Assembly (NCBI GenBank): GCA_030272585.1
Contig: BSYQ01000008.1
Coordinates: forward strand, 744,001-808,000
Direction of reading: 5' to 3'
DNA length: 64,000 nt
Source: Bryopsis sp. KO-2023
Taxonomy: Eukaryota; Chlorophyta; Ulvophyceae; Bryopsidales; Bryopsidaceae
The position numbers were made by a program, and so were the translations under genes. Below the pieces are notes generated by a model, which worked only from the letters and a program-made list of their open reading frames with translations, had not been told where the DNA came from and did no database searches. Positions 43,342 through 54,215 of this stretch are shown in pieces; the first letter of the stretch is position 1; each line of letters opens with the position of its first letter.

Positions 43342-44925
43342 ATGGGGCGTATGCACAGTAAGGGAAAGGGTATTTCCCGGTCGGCCTTGCCTTACAAGAG
43401 GACGCCGCCCAGTTGGTTGAAGATCTCCGCGGCGGAAGTATGATTATTTCGCCTTTTTTGTTTTTCCGGATATCCGAACTTCAAGAAAGTTTTTCGAAGG
43501 GATTCTTTCTCGTTTTGATGTTCCGTTGGATGTCATGATGAATGGGTCCTGGGGAATATTTCTGTTGTGACTTCCTCCCCTTGCCTGGTTTGTTCTTGTG
43601 CCACCCCATCCCACCATGCCCTTGAACTGTTTTCTTGTACAGCTTTTTCAACTTCTGAAGGAGTGAGACCTGAAAAGAGTGAGAAGAGTTCTTTCTCCAG
43701 CAGAGCTCCCTATAAAAAGGATAGAATAAGGGGGTTAGCAGCAATCCCTCACAAAGATGTTTATTGTTTTCAGCTTGGCTCAAAAATCAAAAAGTCTTGC
43801 AACATTAATTTTCTTTTTCAAACACTCTTTATTGATATCCAGGTTCATCCTCTTGGTGAGGCCTTGGAGGGAAATATAAGCCGAAATTCACTGAGATTTT
43901 TTGGGGAAAACCTCGACACATTTTTTCTTCCATTATGTCGACAGAACAACCATCAATAGATCTCTTTTCTTTTGTTATTTATGTATTATTTTATAAAATT
44001 TGGGGGTGGGGTCAACCGTATAGGTGAAGGACAAGATTTGCAAGGCTGCCAGGAAGGGACAGTCTCCGTCTCAGATCGGTATCCAGTTGAGGGACCAGGA
44101 GGGAATTCCCCAGGTGAGCTCCATCACCAAGGACAAGATCCTCAGGATCTTGAGGATCAATGGGCTCGCCCCCGAAATCCCGGAGGACTTGTACCACATG
44201 ATCAAAAAGGCCGTTTCCATGAGGAAGCACTTGGAAAGGAGCCGTAAGGATGTCGACGGAAAGTTCAGACTGATTTTGGTGGAGAGCAGAATCCACAGAC
44301 TGGCACGATACTACAAGGTGAGAAAAAACAAACAAACGGGGGAAAAAGAGGGGGGTCTGATTCAATATGATATTGATTTTGAGTGGGTGGGTGTCTTTTT
44401 TTGAATCCTTTTTTGGGTTGGGTGCTTGGTAGATTGAGGTGTTGAGGAGGGGGGGGGGAAGTCTTGTTTGGTTCTTTCTTGAAAACGTGTTGAATATAAT
44501 GTACGTCTGGAGTTGTGTGATCCTTTCCCTGCTATGGTGATGCTCACAAATTTGGGTCCTATTTTTACTACCATTAATTGAGGAGGGATGTTTCTGGAAC
44601 AGTGTGCAAATTTTCATACAGTATCTTGATTTTATGGACCTGTGACAAAAAAGATTTAAACAGAGGAATACAGACCAGCAAAAATTTGCGTTCAACAACC
44701 CAAGAAACCTGTGGAATGAGAGAGGTTTTGATTATGGAAAAATAGTAACAAGGGTTGTTACTCAATGGTGCAGTGGAGCACTCGTTTTGGAATGGTAAAC
44801 TGATGTGGTGGTGGTGGTGTGTGTGTGTTCTTGCTTTTTCCCCATCGATGAATTTGCAGCGCGTCAAGAAGCTCCCCCCTAACTGGAAGTACGAGTCCGC
44901 CACTGCTTCTGCCCTTGTTGCCTAA
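43342..44925 (+). CDS. RPS13: Cytosolic ribosomal protein uS15 (RPS13)
   Basis: Three exons (43342-43437, 44024-44317, 44860-44925) join in phase 0 to exactly 151 residues, the normal length of eukaryotic RPS13. It starts [20 protein letters not shown] and continues with [66 protein letters not shown] and ends [17 protein letters not shown]. It is a component of the 40S subunit. Both introns are several hundred bases long, contain G- and GT-rich runs and begin with GTATGA and GTGAGA donors. Confidence 0.98.
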
Positions 44926-46071
44926 GTTTGATTTTGTTTTTCGGTGCTTGGAGGAGATGGTATGGTTGTTTAGTCATAAAGTGGACACACTCTTTGGTTG
45001 GCTTGTTGGAAATTGGAGGAGGAAATTTGTAAAAAAAAATGGAACGGGTTTCCATAGATGTAGTGGTGCTCTCAGACAGACATACATTCCAAGGCTCAGT
45101 CTTGCCAAGGTTTTGGTGTGCCTGCACCTGACCTTGGAAAGCTCTTTCCTTTTTCGACTGGGGATGGTGGAAGCACAAAGGGGCAGTTTTTGCCTTGGAT
45201 AAGGAGGAAAGCTTCCACCACAATTCCAACATGCCATGGTCGTATCGTAAAATGAACGACCCCCCCCCCTCTCCCCAAAATTCGGTGTAAACACCAATGC
45301 AAGGAAGGAAGCAAACGCCTACTTCTAATCAGAGAATATGTTGTGGCTACTATTTTGTTTTTCGAGGAGAGCTCGCTTAAATTTGCGTAGGAAGCGTAAC
45401 CTCGTGAGATTACCCGATCTTCATCGTGATTCTGCAAAAAAATTCGCGCGCGCAAGGCGTGACGTAGTACTCACAGAAGGGATTCTGTAGCGGGCAGCAC
45501 TAGAGAGGGTACAAACTGAGACGAACATTGCAAGAAGGACCTCTTTCCCTCCATCCTTGTCTGATCAACACAAGACAAGACAAGGTTACCAACAATTCAA
45601 CGGACAGCACCTCCCCACTTTGGATGGGCGCAACCTTGTTGTTGTCAATCTCCGCTAGATCTATCGACTATGTGGCTGTCAAATCATCCGGCCATCAGCC
45701 GTTTGAGGGTTGATAGCGTGCCAAGCACCAGCCCCCAGCTCGTGGGAGACGAAAGCCCGTTGTCCTTTGCGGCGACCAACCTCCAGCCTCCAGCATTCCG
45801 AGTGCTGCAGGATCGGAGGTTTGTGTTTGATCTCGTGGTGAATTTGGAAATCAGGCGGGGCTGGCGGCGATATCCTCGAAGGGGGGTTTTCGTTCTCGAC
45901 TGGTTGGAAAACGGGGGGACAACTGGCACCTCTCCTACTGGGTGGTCATAAAAAACTCGATAATTCATCGCAAGCACGCTTACCCCCCCCAGACTTGGAC
46001 TCGTGCATAAAGTTGCGGCCGAAGCGCAGATAAATACACGAGAGCACTTTTGCTACCTCGACGCAGTTTCG
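44926..46071. other. Intergenic region with a doubtful short frame
   Basis: The stretch 45670-45951 (+) is relatively GC-rich and open for 93 codons, ending VLDWLENGGTT...TGWS, but it has no known domain and its complement is also open. It could be an exon or 5' leader of the P450 gene. The rest is AT-rich with a C9 tract near 45259. Confidence 0.3.
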
Positions 46072-48159
46072 ATGGTGGTGGATGAAGTATCTGTTACGCA
46101 TGTGGTGGTGCTCTTGTTGGTGGCTGCTGTAGTTATCGAATGGATCTGGGGGTTGTGGCGGCGGACGCGGTATGACTTGCACAAGATTCCAGGCCCGACA
46201 TCTCTTCCACTGTTCGGTCATGTTCACCTGTTGCCCCTTCTGCTGCCGGTTTGGGGCAAGCTCCGTATTACGGCAAAGATGCACGAATGGGCTCTGAAAT
46301 ACGGAAAATTGTACAAGGTGAGTAGCTCGCTTTTTGCTCTCCCCAAAAAACATATTCACTGAGCACAGACAAGAGATGCTTCCATGACTTCCATAAGACA
46401 GGATTTTCATTAATGAATCGAAAGAAGGAAATGGCACAGTTCTGCAATCCACAGATGCTTTTTTGTTTTCAGCATGTGGACTCAGGATTGCATTTCATTA
46501 CTGGGCATTGATCAAATCTCAACTCTTGCCATTGATAGTGGGATGGATTCTACGTTCGCAGTTGAATATGTTGGTGGATGATGTGGTGGTAATTCACGAC
46601 CCGAAGTTTATCGAGAAGCACGTTCTTGCCGGAGGCAAGACGGACATCCCTAAGGTCTCCACCTACGATAGCTTTAATAAGGTATTCCACTGATCACAAT
46701 TGATTAATATTCTGCATGCAATGATTAAAAACCAAAAACCAGTTGATCTCATTGATTCAAGAGGAGAGTATTTTAGAGTGTATATACACTTTTGTATTAA
46801 TCTTCGCCTTTGCATCAAGAAGGTCAAAAACCAAAAATCGAAGTCCAAAAAAACCGAAAGACAAAAAGCTTTAATAGGAGATTTCAACCCAGGGCAGTGA
46901 TCTGGACATTTTGGTTGGCACCGTGTGTGTAGATGATGAGTCCTTATAACATGCATAGTCTGTTCACCTCGCCTAAAGCGGACGCAAAATATAAGTCTTT
47001 TCGGAAGACCATGGCCTGCGCTTTCAGTTCCGAAGCCCTGAAAAGAGGTTTTCCTCAGCTCCTGGAAAAAAGTAAACAAGTGGGGTCGAAAATAGCCACC
47101 CTGGCAAAAGATGGAACACCTTTCGACATGCAAGACCTCGGCGTGAGGTTCTCTTTGGATTGTATTGGGCATTTCGCGTATGGTTTGAATTTCAACTCGG
47201 TCGGTAAGACAACCCACCCTCTGTTGGAAGCGCTGGAATTCACCTGCGAAGATTCCTTTGCTGATCATCTCAATCCATTCAGGGAGCCATTCAAAAAAAT
47301 CATGTCCTTCACACCATCCGGCAAAAAAATCAAGGGGATGTACAACATACTGTATCACGAATATGACAAAATCATGCAAGCGATTGATTTTGAGGATGCC
47401 CCTGCTGGAGAGGACGACCGGTCGATCAGAGCTCAATTAATGCGGCTGAGAAATCCGCTCGAAAACGACCGAAAGGCGTCTTGGGAAGAGATCTATGCCG
47501 AGATGGCAACCTTCATTTTTGCAGGGACAGACACGACTGGGCATCAGGTTGCCTGGGCATTGATGTGCTTAGCCACACACCCAGAGGTTCAAGAGCGTGT
47601 GTTTGAAGAGTTGGTGGAAAATGGGTTGGCAGGGAAGGGATGCAGGGATCCAGAGTTTGCTGATCTTAATAGGTTGAGTTATTTGAACAATGTGGTGAAA
47701 GAGAGCTTGCGGAGAATTCCAGTTGCTCCCAGCTGCGGACCCAGAAGATTGGAGGAAGACATGGATGTGCTGGGGTATCGGGTGCCCAAGGGGACGATTT
47801 TGGTTTGCCAAGCACACACTCTCAACACTTGCCCCTGGTCTTGGGAAAACGGTGAGGATTTTGACCCAGAAAGATGGGCAACGAAAGGCGAGCGAGATTT
47901 CCCTGAGGAGGTCAAGCTGAACAACCCATCGCAGAAAACATGGACGTTTGGTTTTGGGGTGAGGAATTGTGTGGGGCAGAGGTTGGCGATGCTGGAGCTT
48001 CAGCTGCTTTTGGCTGTGCTGTTGGCGAAGTTTAGGTTCACGCTGGAGTCCAGCATGGGGGGGTGGGATGGGGCCCTGAAGCGAGGTTTCAATTCGTTGG
48101 TTTTTACCTGTGAAGGAGGCATGTGGATGAAAGCCACTCCAAGATTTGAGAAAACGTAA
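46072..48159 (+). CDS. Cytochrome P450 monooxygenase
   Basis: Three exons (46072-46317, 46562-46681, 46933-48159) join in phase 0 to 530 residues. An N-terminal membrane anchor (VVVLLLVAAVVIEWIWGLW) is followed by the proline hinge IPGPTSLPLFGHV. P450 signatures: I-helix oxygen-binding FAGTDTTGHQ, ExxR in KESLRRIP, PERF-like DPERWATKG, and heme loop FGFGVRNCVGQRLAMLE with the axial Cys. These ER-type enzymes oxidise small hydrophobic molecules using a CPR-type reductase. The clade is not clear. In exon 2 an earlier acceptor would add residues without homology; 46562 gives the best fit. Start is the Met before the anchor; an earlier in-frame Met is at 46003. Confidence 0.93.
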
Positions 48160-49461
48160 AATTCATGGAAATAAAAACTTTTTTGCGGGGGTTTTCCTCG
48201 AGAAGAGTAGAAGTTATTATTACATATATTTATATAAATATCGTTTTTTGGAGTGGCTTCACGCGGAATTGCTTTTTTCCTTCATGCATTTTTCTTCCTC
48301 TTTTTATCGCACTATTAGGTAACTTACCCCCTGATGCCCCCCCTCCAAAAAAAATTACCATGCTTGGGTCATCGTTCTTCTTCCATTTTTGGTTGCGAGA
48401 TATTGCCGCCCGTTTGTGAATTTGTTCTTTTTTGCTTTATTTTCGGGAATTATCATGGGTGTGATTTGAGATCATGGGCGAATGGAGGAGTTGTGATTTG
48501 TTATTGGATAAGTATGTAATAAATTTGGGCCAGTGTTGAAGCTTCTTTCAAAAAACAAAGAAAAACTTCCTGGCTGTTTTTTTTTGCTCGCTCTCCACCT
48601 CTCCATCCTGACATTATTCTTTCATCAGAAAACAAAACATATCAGGTATCGAGCTGATATTTTGGCCTCCCACTGCTGGGGAGTGGGGGAAAAGGATGGT
48701 GAAAAATCACCAGTCACATTGTCCAAGAAGTTGGCGGCTGCCTCCACCTAATATAGCAGCCGTAAGATTCGTATGGCCTGAGCCTCAATTCTATCGAGTT
48801 CCAACCAATTTAATCTGCACTACAGAGACCATGTGGAAACTCTAACAAACAAAGAAGCATCAAAATACACCCCTTGTTTTATTTCTTTTTTTAAATACTG
48901 ACATAAACTATACAAATATTCCATACTAACAACATTATCTGTCAAGGTGAGGTGCAACGATTTGCTACTTTTCCCAATCGATGACTTTGCGCAAACATTT
49001 GATTTGATAATTTGGTCACTTCATTTTTGATAAGCACTCTTTTTTCTGAAAATTATATTACAAAACTATGCAATTATAGATTTCAAAAGCAAATGCCTAC
49101 ATAACCCGCCCTCCTCTCAAAAAACAAACAAACCCAGAAAATATATCTCAATCCCGCCCCTGTCCAGATGGCTGGATCAACCAACCTACATCAACCAATA
49201 CTGTTGGTACAACACTCCCTGAGATGCACAGGTGGCTAAACCGATTGAATTTCTGAAGACAAGGGGTTCCCCTTATTATCAAGCTCTTGCAATTACTTGC
49301 ATATCACCATATCCATTCAACATTCCGCCTGCTGCTCCCCAGCTGTCTTTCCCACACTTGACCGTTATTCAACACCAAATATTTCACAACACCCTACACA
49401 TAATATTACACATCTCTTGGATTCCCTTACAGCCTGGACGGAAAAACGGAGGGTGCGTTGA
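48160..49461. other. Intergenic region
   Basis: AT-rich region between the converging P450 and type I membrane protein genes. No gene or RNA is supported. Confidence 0.35.
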
Positions 49462-51205
49462 TCAGCGCGGAGCACCGGCTTCTTTGGAGTGAGGTATCAA
49501 GGGGGCTGTGTTTGGGGGGTAGTAGTCTGGAGGATGGATGGCTGAAGAAACGGAGGTGTAAGCAGCTGGGTGGATTTTGTAAGGCTTGCGACGGCCCCCA
49601 TGGCGGTAGCAGCAAAAGCAGCATACGCACAAGGCCACTCCCAGCACGATCAATGAGAACGCCAAGATGAGAATTGCATGATCTTTGTCATTGGTTGACA
49701 AGCAGGCTGGAGAAAAGAAAACACACACACACACACACACGGCTGAGAGGTCAATCGGTGTTGCTGCTGCTTTCTCTTTTCTTTTAGAGGATTTTTTCAC
49801 CAAGAAAAAAAAATTAATGAGGGAAAAGAAGACGGAAAAAAGAAGCCAAAGAAAAAAAACACAGCTCATCAGACACACAGACACAGACACTTGCAGAATT
49901 TTTGCCAGGGAAACGGTCGAAGCAAGAAGACATTTCCAAAATATTGAAAAAAAGTAAGTTGAAAAAAGGAACAGAAAAATAAAGACAAAACAGATCAGAA
50001 ATAATAACAGCAATAATAATATCAAATGGCTAGGGCAAAACAATTAATAATAATATTAAACGCCCCGATGTGTCACCTTAGAATGACCTTACTGATACAA
50101 CCCGGTTGTTGTTTTCACTAAATACATCAGGGTGATATAGGACTCGATTTCTGTTACGGTTTTTTCCTCACCTTGATAGCTATAATTGACATCAGCGGTG
50201 CGGAACAGTGGATCAGCGTTGATGACCACCAGGCACCAGTTTTTGAAATGTAACCTTACTTTCCTATCGCATTGCGAACCCAAGCAATGGCTACCATCCA
50301 CATATTCGTACTCTGATTCTTCACCTTTTTGGACATCCTGCCAACGTTATATAACATCTTTGATTAATGAAAAAATTAGCTTTATTTCAACTCGAAAACA
50401 AAACTGCATAGACTTTTTTACCCAAGCGTATTTACACTTACATTTTTCAAACCACTATTTAATTTCACTTTTTTTCTGCTTTTTTTTCAATCGTTTAATT
50501 TCACTTTTCTTATTCTGCAGAGATGCCCGAAAGAAAAGTTGATGGAAAAACTGGACCCCTCGCATCACCTCGTATTGTATTTTGTCGACCACGAAAGCTT
50601 CCACTGGGGTGGTTGAGTTTACGTGATACTTCAAGCAATGCAACCCCAAATTAGATGAACAAACCCCAAACGATTGGAGAGGGCTCACTGACTGCTGCTC
50701 CTCTCCCCCTAACCAAAGCTGCTCCCCTCTTCCAGCATTCCTAACAAAAAAAGGAAAAAAAAATGGTTAAGAGACAATATATTGCAGGCGATTTTCTTTC
50801 CTTTTTTTAGACAGGGAAAGAGTTATTACTACTCATTACTAATACCTTTTTAAAGAAATTTGGGGGGGAATGGGGAAGAGTCATTTTCTCTGGGGAGGTA
50901 CTGCAGACAAATAAGGAGATCAGCAGCAAGAGGTAGAAATTTTCAATTCTGATGGAGGTCTGCTTTTCCCACAGCCAAAAAATAAAAACCCTCACCCACT
51001 CAAAACGAACATATGTCAAATAAGCACCAAGGTTTCAGAGGTTCTGTTCAGTGGAGCAGAACGCCAAGCGTGAAGAGAAGATTGCGTACCAGGTGAGGTT
51101 CGCTGGAATCTGTCCGAGTTTGCTGCCGAACCCCGCGGTGCGGAATGCATGGCTAGCAGCAAAACAGACAGCAGCACAAACACACAGATATTGCGCGACC
51201 CTCAT
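49462..51205 (-). CDS. Type I membrane protein of unknown family
   Basis: Four exons (51205-51090, 50740-50569, 50337-50172, 49706-49462) join in phase to 232 residues. A signal peptide (MRVAQYLCVCAAVCFAASHA) leads a ~130-residue luminal or extracellular domain with paired Cys (GVCSSNLGLHCLKYHVNSTT with an N-glycosylation site, DGSHCLGSQCDRKVRLHFKNWC). One transmembrane helix follows (AILILAFSLIVLGVALCVCC), then a basic stop-transfer (RHGGRRKPYK). The ~40-residue cytosolic tail is rich in Pro and Tyr (HPPDYYPPNTAPLIP), with PPxY-like motifs that often recruit WW-domain or sorting proteins. No family recognised; receptor or sorting roles are only guesses. Confidence 0.72.
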
Positions 51206-52609
51206 CCCTGCTTAAATTTCCAGCACCTATTTTTCTGGAGCTATTTTTCTGCAGACGAAGAAGCTGGATCGCAACAAGACAGGCCAGCAACCTCATGTCA
51301 TCATATGGCTTCAACTGGGCTGTCGCTTCCCCGTGTACATTCTGTTGGGCGTGCCGATTTGGCATGTCTTGTACTTGAGGTTGTGGTGGGGAGCCGCGCG
51401 GCGTAACACATGTCCAGTGCGAAATTGTGATGCGGAGAAGCGTTGCACAGAAACGGAGCAAGTGCGTCAAGGGCTGATGAACGATAGGCGATCGAATCCA
51501 TGGATGCAGCTTCGTTGGTGGCATATTTCAAAACGGCGGGAAAGGAAAATAGAGTTGAATTCACATTCTTGCATGTAAAAAGTAACACCTTTGTTCCAAT
51601 CAAAGTCCATTCGAAAACCACAACTAAGGGTTTAACTGTACAAACTGCACAGCAACCCCCAAAACTGAATTACTCCTTTCCCAGAGTGCAAATTCTCATG
51701 CTCTGTTGTGTGGGTCTGGAAACCCACTGGCAGATGAAAGATCCCAGTCTGACAAAAGAAGGGTTCCAGCAATTCTGCTGAGTCCTGTTCTTCACATTCC
51801 TGTCCACGTCCGCGGATATCCTGGCTGGGGCCCTTCCCCTCGTGTAATTGGTTAATGATCGAGCATGGTCATCCATCCATCCATCAATCCAAAGCAACAG
51901 ATGCAGAAACCAAGAAGTGTAAAAAATAGCTGCCCCGTGGGGAGCGAAAACCAGTCAAGTTTGCAACAGAATAGTCCAAAGGATCCAAAACTGCCGCCCT
52001 TCTTTGACTTTGTCATTTCTCGCCACATCTCGTTGTAAGTCGCCAAGGACCACGCTCGCATGTCGGACGAGCATGTCCTATGTCAGTCACATGCACACCC
52101 CAAAACCCTGAACCCACCCTCCCCATGTCAAACATGGAAGTCATCCCTGGCAACTTTGGGGGGCTTCACAGTTGTCTCGCCCAGTACATTGGGTGGCATT
52201 GGCGAGCTTGAGGATCGCATTCAATGAAACTTGAGCTGAGTAGGTTTTGTTTTTACAAATGCGTTAGGTTTGGATCGTTCCTCAAACAAAAGCCACCCCA
52301 CCAAACAAACACAAAAAAAAGCGGCACTCCTCAATGGTAAACTACCTCTACCTCCCTCCAATTAACACAACCTGGTCAACTTTTCCATAATTCTTTTTCG
52401 TTCCCGTTCCTGTCTAGATTGATCTAATTTTTAACACCCCCTTTGCCCTCCTCCCCCCCCCCTCTCAATAAACAAAAAAACAAAAGACAAAAGAAAGAAA
52501 GATTTCTAAAAACCATCACAGTTTCTCAATTTTTTCTTGTCCAAAAAAGAAAAAGGGAAAAGAAAAAAAACCTACCTGTACTTTTATTGCCTCCACAACC
52601 AAAACTCCT
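51206..52609. other. Intergenic region
   Basis: Contains a moderately GC-rich stretch at 51290-51540 that is open on both strands but has no known domain, then (CATC)n near 51870 and a C-tract near 52450. I see no supported gene. Confidence 0.3.
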
Positions 52610-53230
52610 TCACGACCTAGCCCCCTCTCCACCCCTTCGATTCCTGGGCGACCCCCACTCGCCTCGCTCCTCTCTTTTAGGTTTTTTGTTGGCTTCCCAG
52701 TGAGGTGGTGGGCCCGCCATCCCCCCGCCCTCCTCCTCCTTATCGCCCATTTGCTGTTTCGCAATTTCCACCAGATTTTTCTGCACAATCTTCCCCCAGC
52801 CCCCCCTCTCCGCATCGTAATGGTCTCGATGCTCGTCGCGAACCTGCCCACCGCTTCTCCCACGACCAAATTTTCGCGTCTCGAATTCCCCACCCCAATC
52901 CAGGTCGACACGTATCGCTCGGTTATCGAATTTCACTCCGTTCAGATACCGAACGCAGTTCTCTGCGTCCTCTCGACAATGGTACACCACGAAGCAGAAT
53001 CCACAAGGCGTCATCCTGAACTTATCCAGCCCCATCACGACCTGCTTCACGCTCCCCGCCCTGGAAAAGAGTTCGTAAACCTGCTCCTCGGTTGTGTAGA
53101 AAGACAAATTGCCCACGTAGAGCGCTGTCGAGTTCTGCAGGCATTTCGAAAACTCTTCCGGCGTTCCGTCGAAACGACTGTCGACATAATCCGGAACGAT
53201 GGGCTTCAGCAGCCGCAGTAACTTCGACAT
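52610..53230 (-). CDS. Nuclear cap-binding protein subunit 2 (CBP20)
   Basis: A single exon of 206 residues. It contains one RRM: RNP2 [20 protein letters not shown] and RNP1 GFCFVVYH, the conserved DLDWGGEF, then [18 protein letters not shown], which binds the m7G cap in CBP20. Aromatic and Asp/Arg positions of the cap pocket are in place. With CBP80 it binds capped pre-mRNA in the nucleus. The protein is about 50 residues longer than the animal form, through an acidic/basic, Gly- and Pro-rich C-terminal tail ([20 protein letters not shown]). No intron, unlike most neighbours. The start Met gives the usual ~35-residue N-terminal extension. Confidence 0.96.
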   Translation of the reverse strand: MSKLLRLLKPIVPDYVDSRFDGTPEEFSKCLQNSTALYVGNLSFYTTEEQVYELFSRAGSVKQVVMGLDKFRMTPCGFCFVVYHCREDAENCVRYLNGVKFDNRAIRVDLDWGGEFETRKFGRGRSGGQVRDEHRDHYDAERGGWGKIVQKNLVEIAKQQMGDKEEEGGGMAGPPPHWEANKKPKREERGEWGSPRNRRGGEGARS

Positions 53231-54215
53231 TTATCCAGAACGAAGAGGAAAAAACACCGCCGCTCCACAAACGCGCGCGCCACTCTCAACCACAACACAA
53301 TAAACGGAAACACACGATCGGAACACACATTGACAGATTCACGTAATTCTCACAATATCCTTTTCTGTACGGCAAGCACACTGGCTGCGTTTTTTCTCTT
53401 TTTTGGGAAAAAGGTACGCACCTTTCTCGTCTTCTTACACGTTTTTCACTTTTTTCCACACTTTTTTCGCTGTTTTTCACTTTTTTCCACACTCTTGAGA
53501 CGATGCCTCCTACAACAGAAAAGAATATTTAAAAAAAACCCTTCCATTTGACAGTTCTTCTCTTGGTCGTTGCACCCCTCACTCCAATCCCCACCAAAAC
53601 AGCTTGCACAGCTGTTCTGTTTTTCCATAAAGACCCCCCCTTCCCCAGCCACTTTAATCACCAAAAGACTTGTCCATTATTTTTTCATGTACTATTCAAC
53701 ATGTGCAAAAGAGAAGAAAAAATTATAGCAGCCCCATGGCTGCACAAATTCATTTCACCCCTTAAAACCTTCCCCCGAACTACACAATCCCCCATCAGTA
53801 CTTACAATTCCAACCTGTTGAACATAAAATTGTCCACTTCTATACGGAAACCCTGCTAAACCGCATTCTACTTTTTTTCAACCCCATCACGAGCACCCCC
53901 CAAGTTTCCCCATACAGCACCTCCCCCCCTGACCCCTAAATTTCCATTCAAGTATGTGATACCCAAAAAAACCACCCAAATCTTTCATTCCACCCCCGTC
54001 CCCCAAATTCCTATCCAGCCAACCGTAACCCCTCCCTACTAACCCTAGTGTAATGTCTAAACATAGACCGCAACTGATCATCGATCAATCCACCACAAAA
54101 ACAACCTCCCTTGTTGAAAATCATTATGTCCCCGCTGGCACCGCTTCTTTTCCTGGGCAAGCTGCTCTGTTCGCACAATTATGATAACTGATTGCTCAGG
54201 TCGATTCGAGTGCTG
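53231..54215. other. Intergenic region
   Basis: T-rich then C-rich sequence including TTTTTCACTTTTTTCCACAC tandem repeats at 53438-53492. No gene is supported. Confidence 0.4.
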
